Positions 1-54,189 are shown, counted from the first letter of the stretch. The stretch is 64,000 bases of DNA from Peromyscus leucopus (GCF_004664715.2 NC_051068.1:12963798-13027797); one strand, 5' to 3'. A program made the numbers and translations. The notes: a model not told the origin generated them from the letters alone.

Positions 1-911
1 GAGCATGCTAGCAACTGAGAGACACCGCCAGGCCATGTGTATATTTTTCAGTTAGAATACTACAATCAATGTGAAAAATAGAAAAAGGTAAAATAAATCT
101 TTCTATTCAGGTGACACACGGTTACTGTTTTGGTTATTTCTCACAGATCCTTTTCTTTTTCACACCTCAGTGCCATGTCCATGTCTGCTGCCAGCCTGCT
201 CCTTCACTGTCCTTTCAACCTGTAACCTGCTTCTCCCGTGCATGGGGCGTGCCTACGCCAACTTTCTCCTTTATCTTTTGTGTGGATTGAAACCTCTGGC
301 TCTTTGGCTTATCTTATCCTTGAACTGGAACCCGGAGAGTCACCACTCAGCTCATACTGAGCACTGTCTGTTCTACCCAGAAGCCTCTCCCTGGGCTTCA
401 GCACTGCCGTTTCTGACTCAGGTTTTATGCCATGGCAGGGAGTGTGGAAGCATCCTGACTTCCTAGCAATACTTACATGCTAGGATAGTTCTTGATAGTT
501 CCACGACAGTTTTGCTAAGCTGAACTGGGAGAGAGCGTGAATTTCCCAGTGAAAACACAGAGGGCAGCAGCGCTCACCCCTGAAGACATCCTGTGTCACT
601 TGTACAGATCTTCATCATTGCCACAGGAGGATCAAGTTCATGTTCAGTTTCTGGTATTGAACTCCCTAAATTGTTTTTGCTATTGGCGTAAGAAATGACT
701 ATCATATTTGATGAAATCACATGGTATCTTTGGACATTTAGCCACCTGAGGTAGGAAATGGTGTTTTCTTAATGTGAGAAAACCTAGTAGGTTAAGAACC
801 ACCAGAGGCAGTGTGGTTTTCACTTGTTTCAGGATCCCGGGGCATTGTCGCTGAGGGTGGGGGTGGGGGCAGGGTGGGAGTGAGGTGATCCTAGCAGTTT
901 CATTATTTTCT

Positions 912-1082
912 TTTCTCTCTCCTTTTTTTTTTTTGGCTTTTCGAGACAGGGTTTCTCTGTGTAGTTTTGCACCTTTCCTGGATCTCACTCTGTAGCCCAG
1001 GTTGGCCTTGAACTCACAGAGCTCCACCTGGCTTTGCCTCCTGAGTGCTGGGATTGAAGGCGTGCGTTACCACTGCCCGGCC
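912..1082 (-). mobile_element. B1 SINE, with 13-bp target duplication
   Basis: The minus strand reads as a 7SL-derived B1 (GCCGGGCAGTGGTAACGCAC start), and its A-tail shows here as the T-run near 923-935. Direct repeats TTCATTATTTTCT flank it at 899-911 and 1083-1095. Confidence 0.93.
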
Positions 1083-1231
1083 TTCATTATTTTCTAATAG
1101 AGCTGTGACTTAAGCTTTCAAAGTCTCACCGGTTGAAGAGAGTAGAATAGCAGTGCTGTAGGACGGTCATTTTTCACATTCTGCCAAGTATTTGATCTTT
1201 TCTATTTCTTCTCACTCATTGATTAAAAATG

Positions 1232-1234
<3 letters not shown>

Positions 1235-1280
<46 letters not shown>
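1235..1280. repeat. (GT)n microsatellite, about 23 units
   Basis: A pure GT dinucleotide run is visible. Short open frames of repeating Cys-Val across it are artefacts. Confidence 0.99.
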
Positions 1281-1282
<2 letters not shown>

Positions 1283-1805
1283 TTAAATTTAAACCTTTTG
1301 GAAACTTGCTGTTTCTACTCTTTTCCAGAATCTTTTCACTTCCTTTGTGGGTTTTCGGCACTCTTCCTCTACTTCTGTCTTTGTGATAAAGTCTTTTCCT
1401 GTTGTGAGCCTTTTACCTTTCACACAGAGGCAGGCTCCTTTACGCCTTAGGATCCAGAGGCCACTACTCTCTCGAAACTGCCTGAATTGAATTGGGGATT
1501 TCATCTTTTCCTTTTGCTTTCGAGAATACTTGAATTATAGTTCAGCAGACATCAGTGAAGGCTGCTACCCACAATACAAAGTGTAGGGAGAAATCTCTAT
1601 AACAGTCAATCTGTTTGTGATAGGAAGGCCAACTCCCTTTGCCACAGTGGGTCGGAGGATCATCCTAGCATCATAGCATCTACATAGTTTCCCTCTGTCA
1701 ATCCTCCAGTGTCCCAACTAGTAAAAAAACTCCTTAGGCAGCCCTGAAGAGACTGCTCTAAAGGATGATGTCTTTGTATCTATTTTTCTTTCTTTTAGAA
1801 AAAGG

Positions 1806-1965
1806 TTTGTTTATTTATTATGTATACAGTATTGTGCCTACACCCTAGATGAGGGCACCAGATCTCATCACAGATGGTTGTGAACATCTGTTGCTGGGAA
1901 TTGAACTCAGGACCTCAGGAAAGAGCAGCCAGCATTCCTAACCTCTGAGCTATCTCTCCAACCTC
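1806..1965 (-). mobile_element. B2-type SINE with about 15-bp target duplication
   Basis: The minus strand carries a tRNA-related B2 body (GGTTGGAGAGATAGCTCAGA start, internal AGGTCCTGAGTTCAATTCCC). The direct repeat GTATCTATTTTTCTT occurs at 1776-1790 and again right after the SINE head at about 1967-1981. Confidence 0.9.
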
Positions 1966-3261
1966 GTATCTATTTTTCTTAAAGCATTTTATTTTCCAAA
2001 TTTAGAAGAAAAGAGACTGTGGTTTGGGGTCTCCATTCCTAGAATGTGCCTGGATGGCACCTCACCATCCATAGCCTGAGATACCTTGAATAGGCTGAGG
2101 TAGAAGGAAGGAGATGATGGGACAGGAGTGAGGCACTAGGGTTCTGGGCCACATGTGAGACGTGAGGCAATCAGTTAGCCTTTACTAGACTCTCCATGAG
2201 ACACAGGAAATGTGCATTCTTCTCCCTCCTTGCATTACTCTCTCAGGACAGATAGGGTCCTACAATGCTTCTGAAACTTTGTGTCTCTGGGGTCTTGTTG
2301 GTAATGGAGAGTCTGCTTGGGTAAGTCTGGGGTGGAACATTTCCAAGGAGCCCTGACTCCTGGTCCACGGTCTGTGCATCTGATGGGGCTTTACCCAAAA
2401 CATGTTATCCTGTGGGATATTAATATCCCGAGGCCAGACACTGCCCTCGAGCACCAGGGTGCCACAGGGGGAATAACATTTGAGACGTCCTCAGTCACTT
2501 GCCTCCTCAGTACAGGTGTGGGGCCTTTAGGGTAATCATGTGTCCATTTCCCTAGGTTCAGTGTGGACCTCAGAGTGAGCATATCTCTTCAGTCTGGGAG
2601 CTCATCTCTACCTTTTTAATAGTGTTATGGATGATGAGTTGATCATGTTGCCAACCTCAGTTCTGGTGTGAGTCCAGGGTGAGCATGCCTGCCTCCTCAG
2701 TTCTGATATGGGCTGCTGGGTGAGTGGCAGCCTTGGGAAGTGCATGGGTCTGCATTCCCACTTCCATTTCTCACTGGCTCTGTGACTCATAGACACTACG
2801 GCAAGAGAGAAGGGCAAATGGGCCAAAGGGTAGAGACAGGAGCCTGTCTGACCACATCTCACCATCCGGCTGTGCCTCAGGGCCTGGATATCCCGTCTAC
2901 TCCAAGGGTCTTCTGCCCTGGCAGATGGCTGTCACTCTCCCCACCCCTTCTCGCTCTGCTTCCCAGCCTTAGAATTAGGCCCTCATGGGTATTGGTTATA
3001 AAGCCCAATGGTTAGGTCTTCATATTCATCTCATTTTAAGTTATCTTACCTTCAGCTGTTTTCCCCCACTTTGCTTTAGAAAACCCATTTTTCCTTAAGT
3101 CTTTGAAACTTTCTAGAGAATCGATGTGTGTTTAGAAAATATGTGTATTTATTACATCTATTTTTTATGGTCTACTCTTTGGTACACCCAGCCCTGCTGT
3201 AGGCTTAGTGTGCCTGGATGTCATGTACAGACCTTAGTGCTGTTTTCTCTTCACCCTCCAG

Positions 3262-45499
<42,238 letters not shown>

Positions 45500-45693
45500 G
45501 TGAGTCCCTGCCCTAGACATCATCACAGCAGTCATGAATGTATTTCAGGTCACACCTCCCTCAGTGTACCAAACCCTATGACAGCATTCAACTTCAGCAC
45601 AGAGCTACCTTCTCATAAATGGGTATCTTGTCGTTTTGGCTGCCATGGTTTTATAAAAACCTAGATAATGTAGAGTCATGCCACAGGAGTGTT

Positions 45694-45694
<1 letters not shown>

Positions 45695-45742
<48 letters not shown>
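45695..45742. repeat. (GT)n microsatellite
   Basis: A pure GT run of 24 units. Confidence 0.99.
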
Positions 45743-45745
<3 letters not shown>

Positions 45746-45751
45746 CAGTTT

Positions 45752-45838
45752 AGACTTTGTATATTCCTTTCTGTGCATGCTGGGTATTGGTTGGGCGAGG
45801 CAAGCACTCTATCATAAAGCTGCATGTCCAGCCCAGCT
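45752..45838 (-). mobile_element. ID-like SINE fragment
   Basis: The minus strand reads GGGCTGGACATGCAGCTTTA, TGATAGAGTGCTTGCCTCGC and CCAATACCCAGC, a diverged tRNA-derived ID body. Confidence 0.7.
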
Positions 45839-47154
45839 TTGTCCCTTCCAGTGAGGTTTACATTTCTTCATGAAGCGTGGCAGCTTGGCCGGAAGCAGCA
45901 TTTATATTCATGGAGGAATGCTTTGACTATGGAAAAGCAATCTTATATCCACGATGATGCTCCTGTTTCCAGGCTGCCTGCTGGCAGTTTTCTGAAGGGC
46001 TGTTTCATAGAAGTGGTGCCGCAGGCAGACTAGTGTTACATCTTTCAGTACCAGGCACTGTTGTGAGCACTTTGTACATAAACACTGCTTAGATTCTTAC
46101 CATTGCCAATTTCACAGGTGAGACAATGGAGTGGGAAGAACAGGTGCAGTGCCCCAGGTCATACAGCTCTTCAGAGGTGGGGACAGTTTAGACGCGTTAT
46201 CCATGTTCTTACCATCATGCTGTCCTATTGTCGGGCTGTTCCTTCCTGTGGGATGACTTTTAGCTCTTTAGCCTGCCATTTGACATGCCCTGCAGTCACA
46301 ACCCAGCCAACCACATCCGTTACTTCTGCATCCTTCTTCCTGCAGCCTAGATGTCTTCACCACAGCAGCACAGTACCACGCTCAGCCACCACCCTCTCTT
46401 CTTGCCTGCTCCAGGCCTTTGCCAGGTGAATTGCTATTTGTGAAATACCCACTCCTGTCACTGGCCACATGATCTCTTCTCCTCCACTTCTTCCTGTTCT
46501 TTCTTTTCCTCCTTCCACCGTCTCATGCCTTTATCCCTCTTCCTCTATAAAATGGGAATTTACTCACTGAAACTCTTCATTCTGGCTAAGTAGGAAAAGG
46601 ATAAAACATGGGTCTCCCAAATTCCATGTTCATCTACAGGGCCTTGTGTTTTGTTCTAGAAAGCAGTAGTCCCAAACACAAGATGCTCTAATAGACAAGC
46701 TCTCTGTGATTCCTAGCAGAATTTATTCCACACTCTGTGACCACTGGTCCACTGCTTCGTCGATGTCCGTCATGGTTTTTGGAGATGCTGAGCCCTTTTG
46801 GCAGAAGGATGATGGACTTCAGGATTGGATTGTTGTAAAGCTGCCACGACATTAGGCTTGGGTGGTGGGGGCTCTAATCTTCAGGGCTTCCTTTCTTCTG
46901 AGGGTCATCAATGACAGAAACAGACACTGTGCCTTAGGGCCATGCGAGGATACCCACGTCTTGCTGGATATTGAATTTTGCCCTTGAAGGACACCATAAC
47001 ATTTATTTCAAGTATCTTTAAGACACTTGGGTTGGACCATGGAGTTGAGGGTGCTGGTGGGGAACGAGGACTCTCAGAAGTATTATGAAAAGGTACATGG
47101 TAAATGTGTCTATATTCCAGCCTCAGAAGGCAGAGAGAAGGGATTGTCAGAGCC

Positions 47155-47315
47155 AGCTGGTTAGCAAGACCAGCCATATAGATGAGCTCTGGGTTTGATT
47201 GAGAGAGTCTCAGTGAATGAGGTGGAAAAGCAACCCAGAGCAAGTCCTGATGTCAACGTCAGGCCTTTACGTGTACATGGACCCACACTGCACACACATG
47301 AAAATAGAAAAGGAA
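47155..47315 (+). mobile_element. Possible B-type SINE, strongly diverged
   Basis: CTGGTTAGCAAGACCAGCCA, GAGCTCTGGGTTTGATTGAG and an A-rich tail near 47300 suggest an old tRNA-related SINE. Confidence 0.45.
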
Positions 47316-48606
47316 AAGAATGTAAATGACGTAATGAGCTGTGCAAGACCTTCAGCTGATTTCTTTTTTAAACTAAGCTTCTGTAAGTGAGGCCTTCAAG
47401 TGAGAGATGCAAACTTTGAAGGCTTCAGCAGCTCCCTGTCACATGACCTCCAGAAAAAACATGTACTCACTGGCCACCCCTCCCCTACTGGGGCTTGGAG
47501 TTGATCTTTCTTACCCAGTTTTCTCTTGTGAATGGCTTCCTCATTTCCTCTGGCCATTTCCCCATTTTTTTATCGAGGTTTTCAGGTGCATTTAAAATTG
47601 ATCAGCATGAGAACTTCTTATTATTGTTATTGATTAGTTTGGGCACACCTCAGAGCTTTCTGAAACTAAATGTTTTGGGCAGAACAATGCTATACTTCTC
47701 CATTGGTTCCTTCCTCCTACCCCTGCGTAGCTCTCTGGTTTTCTTTATAAACAATCATTATGTTTCTGGCTTAGTGTTTATCATAATGATATTCCTTTAA
47801 AATTTTTATTTAAAATGTTTTCCTGTGTATTGTTTCAGTTGTCACTGGCCTATGGTGAGTGGTCAGCATACAAATCATTGAGATAATGAAATGAATGCAA
47901 GGGGGTGGCATTCCTTTGACTACTGAGTGTTCGATAATTGTTGGCCTCATGGTAGGCTGTTCTGTGAGGTTTGATTATAATTACATTGAACACAGAGGTT
48001 AACCAGGGGAGATGTGTGTTCTGTTCAAGTATATTGTTTTAAATTCCCAAGTCATTTCTACCTGTGTTAGCTGGTGAGTTGGTTGAGATGTTTGACTTAG
48101 ATGTAGTGAATGCCATTCAAAATAAGATATCCCTATTTGAGGAGCTGAATACTGGGGGCATAACTTGTGTAAGCAAAAATAAAATATTATTTCACAAAAT
48201 CTGGCAACTACTGGGATGGAGGCGGGACTGACCCTAACCAATGCAATCAGGATGCAATAGCTTTTATCTGAAAGGTCCCAGGTCCTGGCTTCCTGGGGGT
48301 GGGTCTGTTACCTGAGAAGGATGAAAAGGAGAGGAGGTCATGCATGTGGGGACACATACAGGCAAGATGGCCTGTGCTGAACAGAGGCTTCAGGTTACCA
48401 ACAGAAGGGAATTGGTACTGACTAGAGAGACCAAGCTCTTTTGGGGGACTTTTACTGTGGAGACAGGAGCAATAGTCTGCTTACCCTAAATAGGGCACTA
48501 ATCAAATGGTTTCATCTGAGTCAAGCCTACGAAACCTGTGAGTTTATTGGGATTAATTACAGGGAACACAAGGAAGGCAAAAAAACATCATTAAAAAGCC
48601 CATCCC

Positions 48607-49200
48607 GATTCAAGATGGCGGAGACAAGCAGACGCAGGTAGGCCTGTGGCAGCGGCCCGCGGTGGTGGACATTTAGACCCGGTGGCAGCTGGCGGAGACA
48701 TTCAGGCCCAGCGGCGATCCACAGAGGTGGACAGGCCCTGTGGCGGAGATAAGTAGACGGAGGTGGACAGCCCGGTGCCGGTGGCCGACAGAGACATTCA
48801 GGCCCGGCAGCGGCCCACAGAGACATCCGCGGCGGAGACAGGCGGACGCAGGTCGGCGACTGCGGAGGTGGACGGGCCCGGTGGCAGCGGCCGACAGGGA
48901 CATACAGGCCCAGCGGCAAGCAGCAGAGACATACAGGCCCGGTGGCAGCCCGCAGAGGTGGATGGGCCTGGCAGCAGTGACGGGCAGAGGTAGGTAGGCC
49001 TGCGGCGGCAGCCGGCAGAGATATACAGGCCTGTTGGCGGCCCGCAGAGGTGGACAGACCCAGTGGCAGCTGACAGGGACATACAGGCCCGGAGGCAGAG
49101 ACAAGTGGACACAGGTGGGCCTGTGGCGGCGGGCCACAGGGGTGGACAGGCCCGGGGACAGAGAGGGGTGGACGCAGCTTGGAACAGGGACGCCCCTAGC
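48607..49200 (+). promoter_or_regulatory. L1 5' UTR, CpG-rich short tandem units
   Basis: After GATTCAAGATGGCGGAGACA comes a GC-rich array of irregular units such as GAGGTGGACAGGCCC, GGCAGCGGCC and GACATACAGGCCCGGTGGCA. Many CpG sites survive, suggesting a fairly young insertion. L1 5' UTRs act as internal RNA polymerase II promoters; activity here is inferred only. It points the same way as USP13. Confidence 0.8.
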
Positions 49201-49644
49201 CCCAACACCTGGGGAAGAGGCTATCTCCGTAGGTCAGAACCAGGGCGAGTCTGGGCACTCCGTCTGGGGACAACCCAGGGCCCAACTGCTGATCCTGTGA
49301 AACCCAACAACTTGGAGGTGTTGGTGAGACTACCCTGCTCAGCTGAAACCCATCTGGGAGAGGATTCAGATGCCTACAGTTTGAAGTCTGAAGAAACAAG
49401 ATCAGCTGAGGAGTTGACAAATGAACAAAACGTGACCTGGGAACACAGAAGAAGGCGCTACCCAGCCACTAAACCAGATCACCAGAATCATAAGTATATA
49501 ATTCACCGACTGAAATCAGCTGTCCCTGAAGAAACAGCCAATAGCACCAATTTAACCAAGAACCCCTACTAAACCAAGACTAAAAATTAGAACAAGAGAG
49601 GCACTCTCAGACACAGACACCACCTGCACTGCACAGAGGAAAAG

Positions 49645-50873
49645 ATGAGTAGACGCCAGTGCAAAAATATAGGCAACAACATAAAGACCTATATGGCAAC
49701 ATCAGAACCTAGTGATTCTACACCTGCAAGACCTAAACATACCATGACAGAAGAAACAGAAGAAATCAACCCTAAAAATGACTTTAAGAAGATGGTAGAG
49801 GCCCTTAAAGAAGAAATAAAACATTCCCTCAATGAGGAAATAAAAACTTTCCTTAAAGAGGAAATGAAAAACTTAAAGAGGAAATAAAAACTTTCCTTAA
49901 AGAGGAAATAAAAACTCCTTAAAGAGGAAATAAAACTTCCCTTAAGAGGAAATGAAAAAACTCCATTAAAGAGGAAATAAAAAACTCCCTTAAAGCAATG
50001 GAAGAAAAAACGAACAAAAAATGGGAAGAAATAAAATCAAGCCAAGAAAGAGCAATTAAACAGATGAAAGAAACATTCCAAGATCTGAAAAATGAATTTG
50101 AGACAATAAAGAAAACACATGCTGAGGGAATGCTGGAAATAGAAATCCTGACAAAACAAACAGGAACTACAGAAACAAGCATAACCAACCGATTGCAAGA
50201 GATGGAACAGAGAATCTCTGATACTGAAGACACGATAGAGAAAATAGATTCGTCAGTCAAAGAAAATACTAAAGACAAAAAAGTCGTAACACAAAACGTC
50301 CAGGAAATTTGGGACACCATGAAAAGACCAAACCTAAGAATAATAGGGATAGAAGAAGGAGAAGAATACCAACTCAAAGGCACAGAAAATATATTCAACA
50401 AAATCATAGAAGAAAACTTTCCTAACCTAAAGAAAGAAATACCTATGAAGATACAAGAAGCTTATAGAACACCGAATAGGCTGGATCCAAAAAAAAAGTC
50501 CCCTCGCCACATAATAATCAAAACACTAAACACAGAGAACAAAGAAAAAATACTAAGAGCCGCAAAGGAAAAAGACCAAGTAACATATAAAGGTAAACCC
50601 ATTAGAATAACACCAGAATACTCAATAGAGACTATGAAAGCTAGAAGATCATGGACAAATCTCATGCAGACACTAAGAGACCATGGATGCCAACCCAGAC
50701 TATTATACCCAGCAAAACTCTTAATCACCATAGGCGGAGTAAACAAAATATTCCAGGATAAAACCAGATTTAATCAATACCTGTCTACAAACCCAGCCCT
50801 ACAGAAAGCACTAGAAGGGAAAATTCAACCCAAAGAAGCTAAACACATCCATGAAAAATCAAGCAATAGATAA
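49645..50873 (+). pseudogene. L1 ORF1 (RNA-binding ORF1p), frame-broken
   Basis: Two open pieces make up ORF1: 49645-49887 (starting MSRRQCKNIGNNIKTYMATS) and 49998-50873, which includes the RRM-like PNLRIIGIEEGEEYQLKGTE and the C-terminal domain words ILRAAKEKDQ and RRSWTNLMQ. They are in different frames. The break lies in a coiled-coil region made of tandem AAAGAGGAAATAAAAACT units (about 49800-50000) with unequal lengths, so repeat slippage caused the frame loss. ORF1p normally forms trimers that coat L1 RNA. The second open piece alone is 291 codons. Confidence 0.9.
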
Positions 50874-50929
50874 TCCCACACCAACATACACCACAGAAGG
50901 ACAACACAACACAACCACAAAAAATAACA

Positions 50930-50989
50930 GGAATTAACAATCACTGGTCATTAATATCCATCAATATCAATAGTCTCAACTCACCTATA
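50930..50989 (+). pseudogene. Start of L1 ORF2 (endonuclease N-terminus), cut off
   Basis: In frame this encodes TGINNHWSLISINI then NSLNSPI, recognisable as the first residues of the L1 ORF2 endonuclease domain. L1 similarity stops at about 50989, after CTCACCTATA. Confidence 0.85.
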
Positions 50990-53066
50990 CCTGGCGATCT
51001 CTGAGCAGGCTTCAGATTTTGACAGTTGATGAAAGATACGACAAGCATTAATGTGTGGGTGAAAAGCTTGGTGAAATTCTGAGTGAAGTTTTAGTTAAAG
51101 TTGGTTGAACTTGGGATTGACTGGGAGGCCAAAGATTTAAAAAGCAGAAGATTCTCTCAAGACACAAGTTGTGTGATAATAGTGTGTTTTGTGTGTGTGA
51201 ATGACAATTTGTAAATGTTGAATTCTAGGCTTCGACAATCATTGTCAGTGCAGATCAAGCTGATGTTGAGAAAGATGCATCACAAGCACAGGCTGGAGGC
51301 TGGGGGCTAGATGGTTTTGAGGAAGAGGTCTTGGTGGACTCTTTCATGGAGCAAAGGGAAGCAATGCCTTCTGGGAAATGAGCTAAGTTTTAATCTAGTC
51401 TTTAAGATTAGAAGTCGAAAACAAAAATATTAAGGAAAGGAAAACCTAATTGATCTTTGAAGTATTGTTATGTGGAATTGAGTGGGACTTTTGAGGCTTT
51501 TCTTCCAGAGAACAGGGAGTTGGTTGTCAGGCCTATGTTAGGCCTAAACCTTGGTGCCATGTAGTTGTACTTAAATCATTTCAATGGAAAGTGTCTTAGT
51601 GATTGGAACTTTTAGTGCAGTTTGGAGTTCTTCCATTTGAAAAATGTGATATTTGCATGGGATTGTTTGAATTTTGTTTTCTAGTCCCTCCCCATTACCA
51701 CCCTCATAGTCTGAAGGTAGATTTTTCTTTCGATAAAGGAACAAAAAAAATGAACATCTTGTTTGTAAATGGGTATCTAGTAGCTAGTGGTAAACTTGAA
51801 ATGGTAGAATTCTTTAAAGCCTAATTCTAGGTAGCCTTAAGAAAATGTATCTTAATTATTTTTGAACCTGTATTCACCTTGTTTTTTTCAAATATCTTAA
51901 GTTATATTTTCTTTTTCAGAGCTGCTTCTTATTTGGGGCTACTTTTTTTTTTTTTTTAATTGAGGCGTAATTCATAAAAGGGTATATTGTTTTGATGAGA
52001 CTTTTTACAACTGTGGCTGGATGTCTTTCTTTAGTCTTCCAAGAAGGGCCATTTTACTTTTTTAGAGTTACTTTTTAAAGTCATGAGATCAACAACTTGG
52101 ACTACTATGCATGTAAGTGCTAATGCAAATTAAAGCCCAAGTTGACCTCCAGCAGCAGTTCATTCTATGTTGACAGTGAGAGAACACTTTGCCTGTTAGG
52201 ATACTGTTACTCGTGGACTGAAATGCTAAAGAAACCCCTCCCCCTATTTTGTTTTTTGCAAAAATCAAGGTATATTCTAGGGTTTCCTGGTTGACCTCAA
52301 CAGATAAACTGAGATGATAGTCTTAGTTCAGAATTGATCTGAATGTAGATTTACAGTCTACGTGTACAGCTGGCTAAGTGAGATCGCTTTCACAGTTCTG
52401 CATGTATCCCATCGGCTCCCCATTAGTCACTGAACTCTTAAAACTGGTATTGTAACATTACCACAATGTTTTGCGCCAATTTTATAAACTTTACAGTGCA
52501 ATATGTGTTCCTTTTCTGAGGCAAACCAAAGGTATATTTCTCAAGGTTCTGCTGCTATTAGCAGCGTTGATGGAGGATTTTTTATACATTTGTAATAGAT
52601 AGAAATAAACCAGAAAAAAAAAGAAGAAAAAAAAAGTGGTGGAGGAAAAGGTGAACACTGCAAGAATACTCAAAAGGGCTGAGAGTTGCAAACGCCAAGA
52701 ATGGCTTTGCATAGTAAATGGAATAGAACAGCTCTGAACTATAGCTTACTTTTCCTGGTTTGGTCTGACAGAATGATTGAATGCTTTTGTACAAAAATCA
52801 GAGCCTTAAAAACAAGGATTTGGTGAGATTGTAAAATGGTGTGCCACTTTGGCAAAACAGTCTGGTGGTTGGTAAAAATGCAAAACATTGTTACTCTGTT
52901 ACTCAACAATTCTACCCTTAGGAATATATCCTCAAACTACTGAAAATGTGCACCTATGAAACATGTACATGAAGGTTTACAGTAGTGTGTTGCTAATAGT
53001 AAAAAAGTTAAAACAACTCAAATAGCTATCAAATACTGGAGAGAAATAAAATGTGGCTTATTCATT
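50990..53066 (+). other. Non-L1 part of the chimeric insertion, source unknown
   Basis: It begins CCTGGCGATCTCTGAGCAGG. It has no long open frame; short ones at 51603-51824 and around 51230-51380 (ending EEEVLVDSFMEQREAMPSGK) are not recognisable. A T-rich tract (51942-51957) and an internal AATAAA with A-runs (52603-52635) are present. 52820-53066 looks like an ancient L1 3' end in sense. It resembles an mRNA 3' UTR or non-coding RNA, not genomic flank of this locus. Confidence 0.7.
53045..53050 (+). promoter_or_regulatory. Polyadenylation signal of the inserted RNA
   Basis: AATAAA sits 16 bases before the A23 tail at 53067-53089, the spacing expected for the signal used by the retrotransposed transcript. 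Confidence 0.85.
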
Positions 53067-54189
53067 AAAAAAAAAAAAAAAAAAAAAAAGCCCATCCCAC
53101 TCTGGGTGAAGACCTAATGCTGCATCCCTGGAGCACAGCTTGTAGCCTGCTCCGCTGGAGAATCTCCTCTCCCCAGCAATTGCTCACTGCTCTAGAACCT
53201 TGGGGAAGGGCTTTTCCAGAGTTTTCTGAGCCTCGTGAGTTTCATTGGCTTCCTTAGTTGTAAGAACCTCTGCTCCCTCTCTGTAGGGAAAGTTTTAATT
53301 TCAAGGAGATAGTTACATGACATTTCCCGACACTCAGAGAGATTCTAATTGACTTGCCAGGGCAGGCTAGGCTCCTGGTGTTGTCATCTTATCCGAGGGA
53401 CTTCAGGTGCTCAAGCTGCGGCTCAAGCTGTCCTATTAGGGACAGAGGAAAATACCCGAGGCTCGGGAGTTGGGTGCCGCTGTCCTCTCGTGGCTTTTGT
53501 TTCAGTCCCACCCTCAGAAAGGCTCCCCCAAAAGCTCCAGGATGGCCTCCAGGGTCCTCCTTCACAGCTGTGTCTTGCTGGTTATGACCAGCACAGAGAG
53601 GTTCGTTCCAGCCTTCTCAGGTTTCAAGAGTCTGTGTTCTGTCATACGCTCTATACAGATGATGTGCCCCACACAGGAAGCTCAGAGGTGAGCTGAGGAG
53701 AGCAGCGTGAGTCTTCTGAAAGCCTGGTTCTGATGGGGGCTGGGCCAGTAGAACTTTTCTTCAAAACATGTCAGGAATGCAAATGGTTGGGCCCTACTCA
53801 GATCTGTCAAATTTGGGACTCTGGGGCACCCAGTAACACACATGGCTCAACAAGTCTGCCAGGAAATGCAGTCTTTACCTGAGAACCATCCCCTGAAAAG
53901 CAATATTAGGGTAACATAGCTGTAAGGAAGTAGAGCGTGGCTTCCAGAACCTTCCACACCAGGTTAGCACTGCTCACAGTGAGGTAAGTGCCTGACTCAG
54001 AAGTGATTACTGCCCAGATTGAGGTTAAAAGAGAACTTGTTCAGGGTCTTCTTTTAGAGGATTTATGGGTTATAAAGAGCTACAGGCTGAGCATCTTAAA
54101 ATTTGAAATTCCAAATACTCCCAAGTCCAAAAGTTTTGAATATTGACATGATTCCTCAAATGAAAAATGTTACACCTGAGCTTCTGTGA

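Larger units (their letters stand above)
1..3261 (+). other. USP13 intron upstream of exon A (partial)
   Basis: No exon is recognisable here. It holds one B1 (912-1082), a GT microsatellite (1235-1280) and one B2-type SINE (1806-1965). The remainder (1-900, 1300-1770 and 1990-3240) shows no repeat or coding signal that I can name. Confidence 0.7.
48607..53089 (+). mobile_element. Chimeric L1 insertion: L1 5' half fused to non-L1 RNA sequence
   Basis: The insertion lies between perfect copies of AAAAAGCCCATCCC (48593-48606 and 53085-53098) and ends in A23. The left copy begins right after TT, so the nick is at the L1 endonuclease consensus TT/AAAA. From left to right: GC-rich L1 5' UTR (48607-49640), ORF1 (49645-50873), the start of ORF2 (to about 50989), then about 2.08 kb of unrelated sequence (50990-53066) with AATAAA at 53045. 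The last 250 bases of that part resemble an ancient L1 3' end, which may have supplied the polyA signal. One target duplication around the whole argues for a single retrotransposition of a chimeric RNA or template-switched cDNA. Confidence 0.88.

Noticed and set aside
1192..1386. Cys-Val repeat open frames
   Set aside because: They are translations of GT microsatellites. The same holds at 15310, 20999, 23767 and 31869.
48557..49208. Long overlapping open frames on both strands, rich in Pro, Cys and Arg
   Set aside because: They come from the GC-rich L1 5' UTR repeats, where stops are rare on both strands.
51603..51824. 73-codon open frame in the non-L1 part of the chimeric insertion
   Set aside because: No recognisable domain, and the length is within chance for non-coding sequence. 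A fragment of a host coding exon cannot be excluded, but I do not claim it.
53100..53240. Weak similarity to 17540-17680 (words like AGAACCTT.GGG and GTTTTCTGAGC)
   Set aside because: It is too short and diverged to call a shared repeat by eye.
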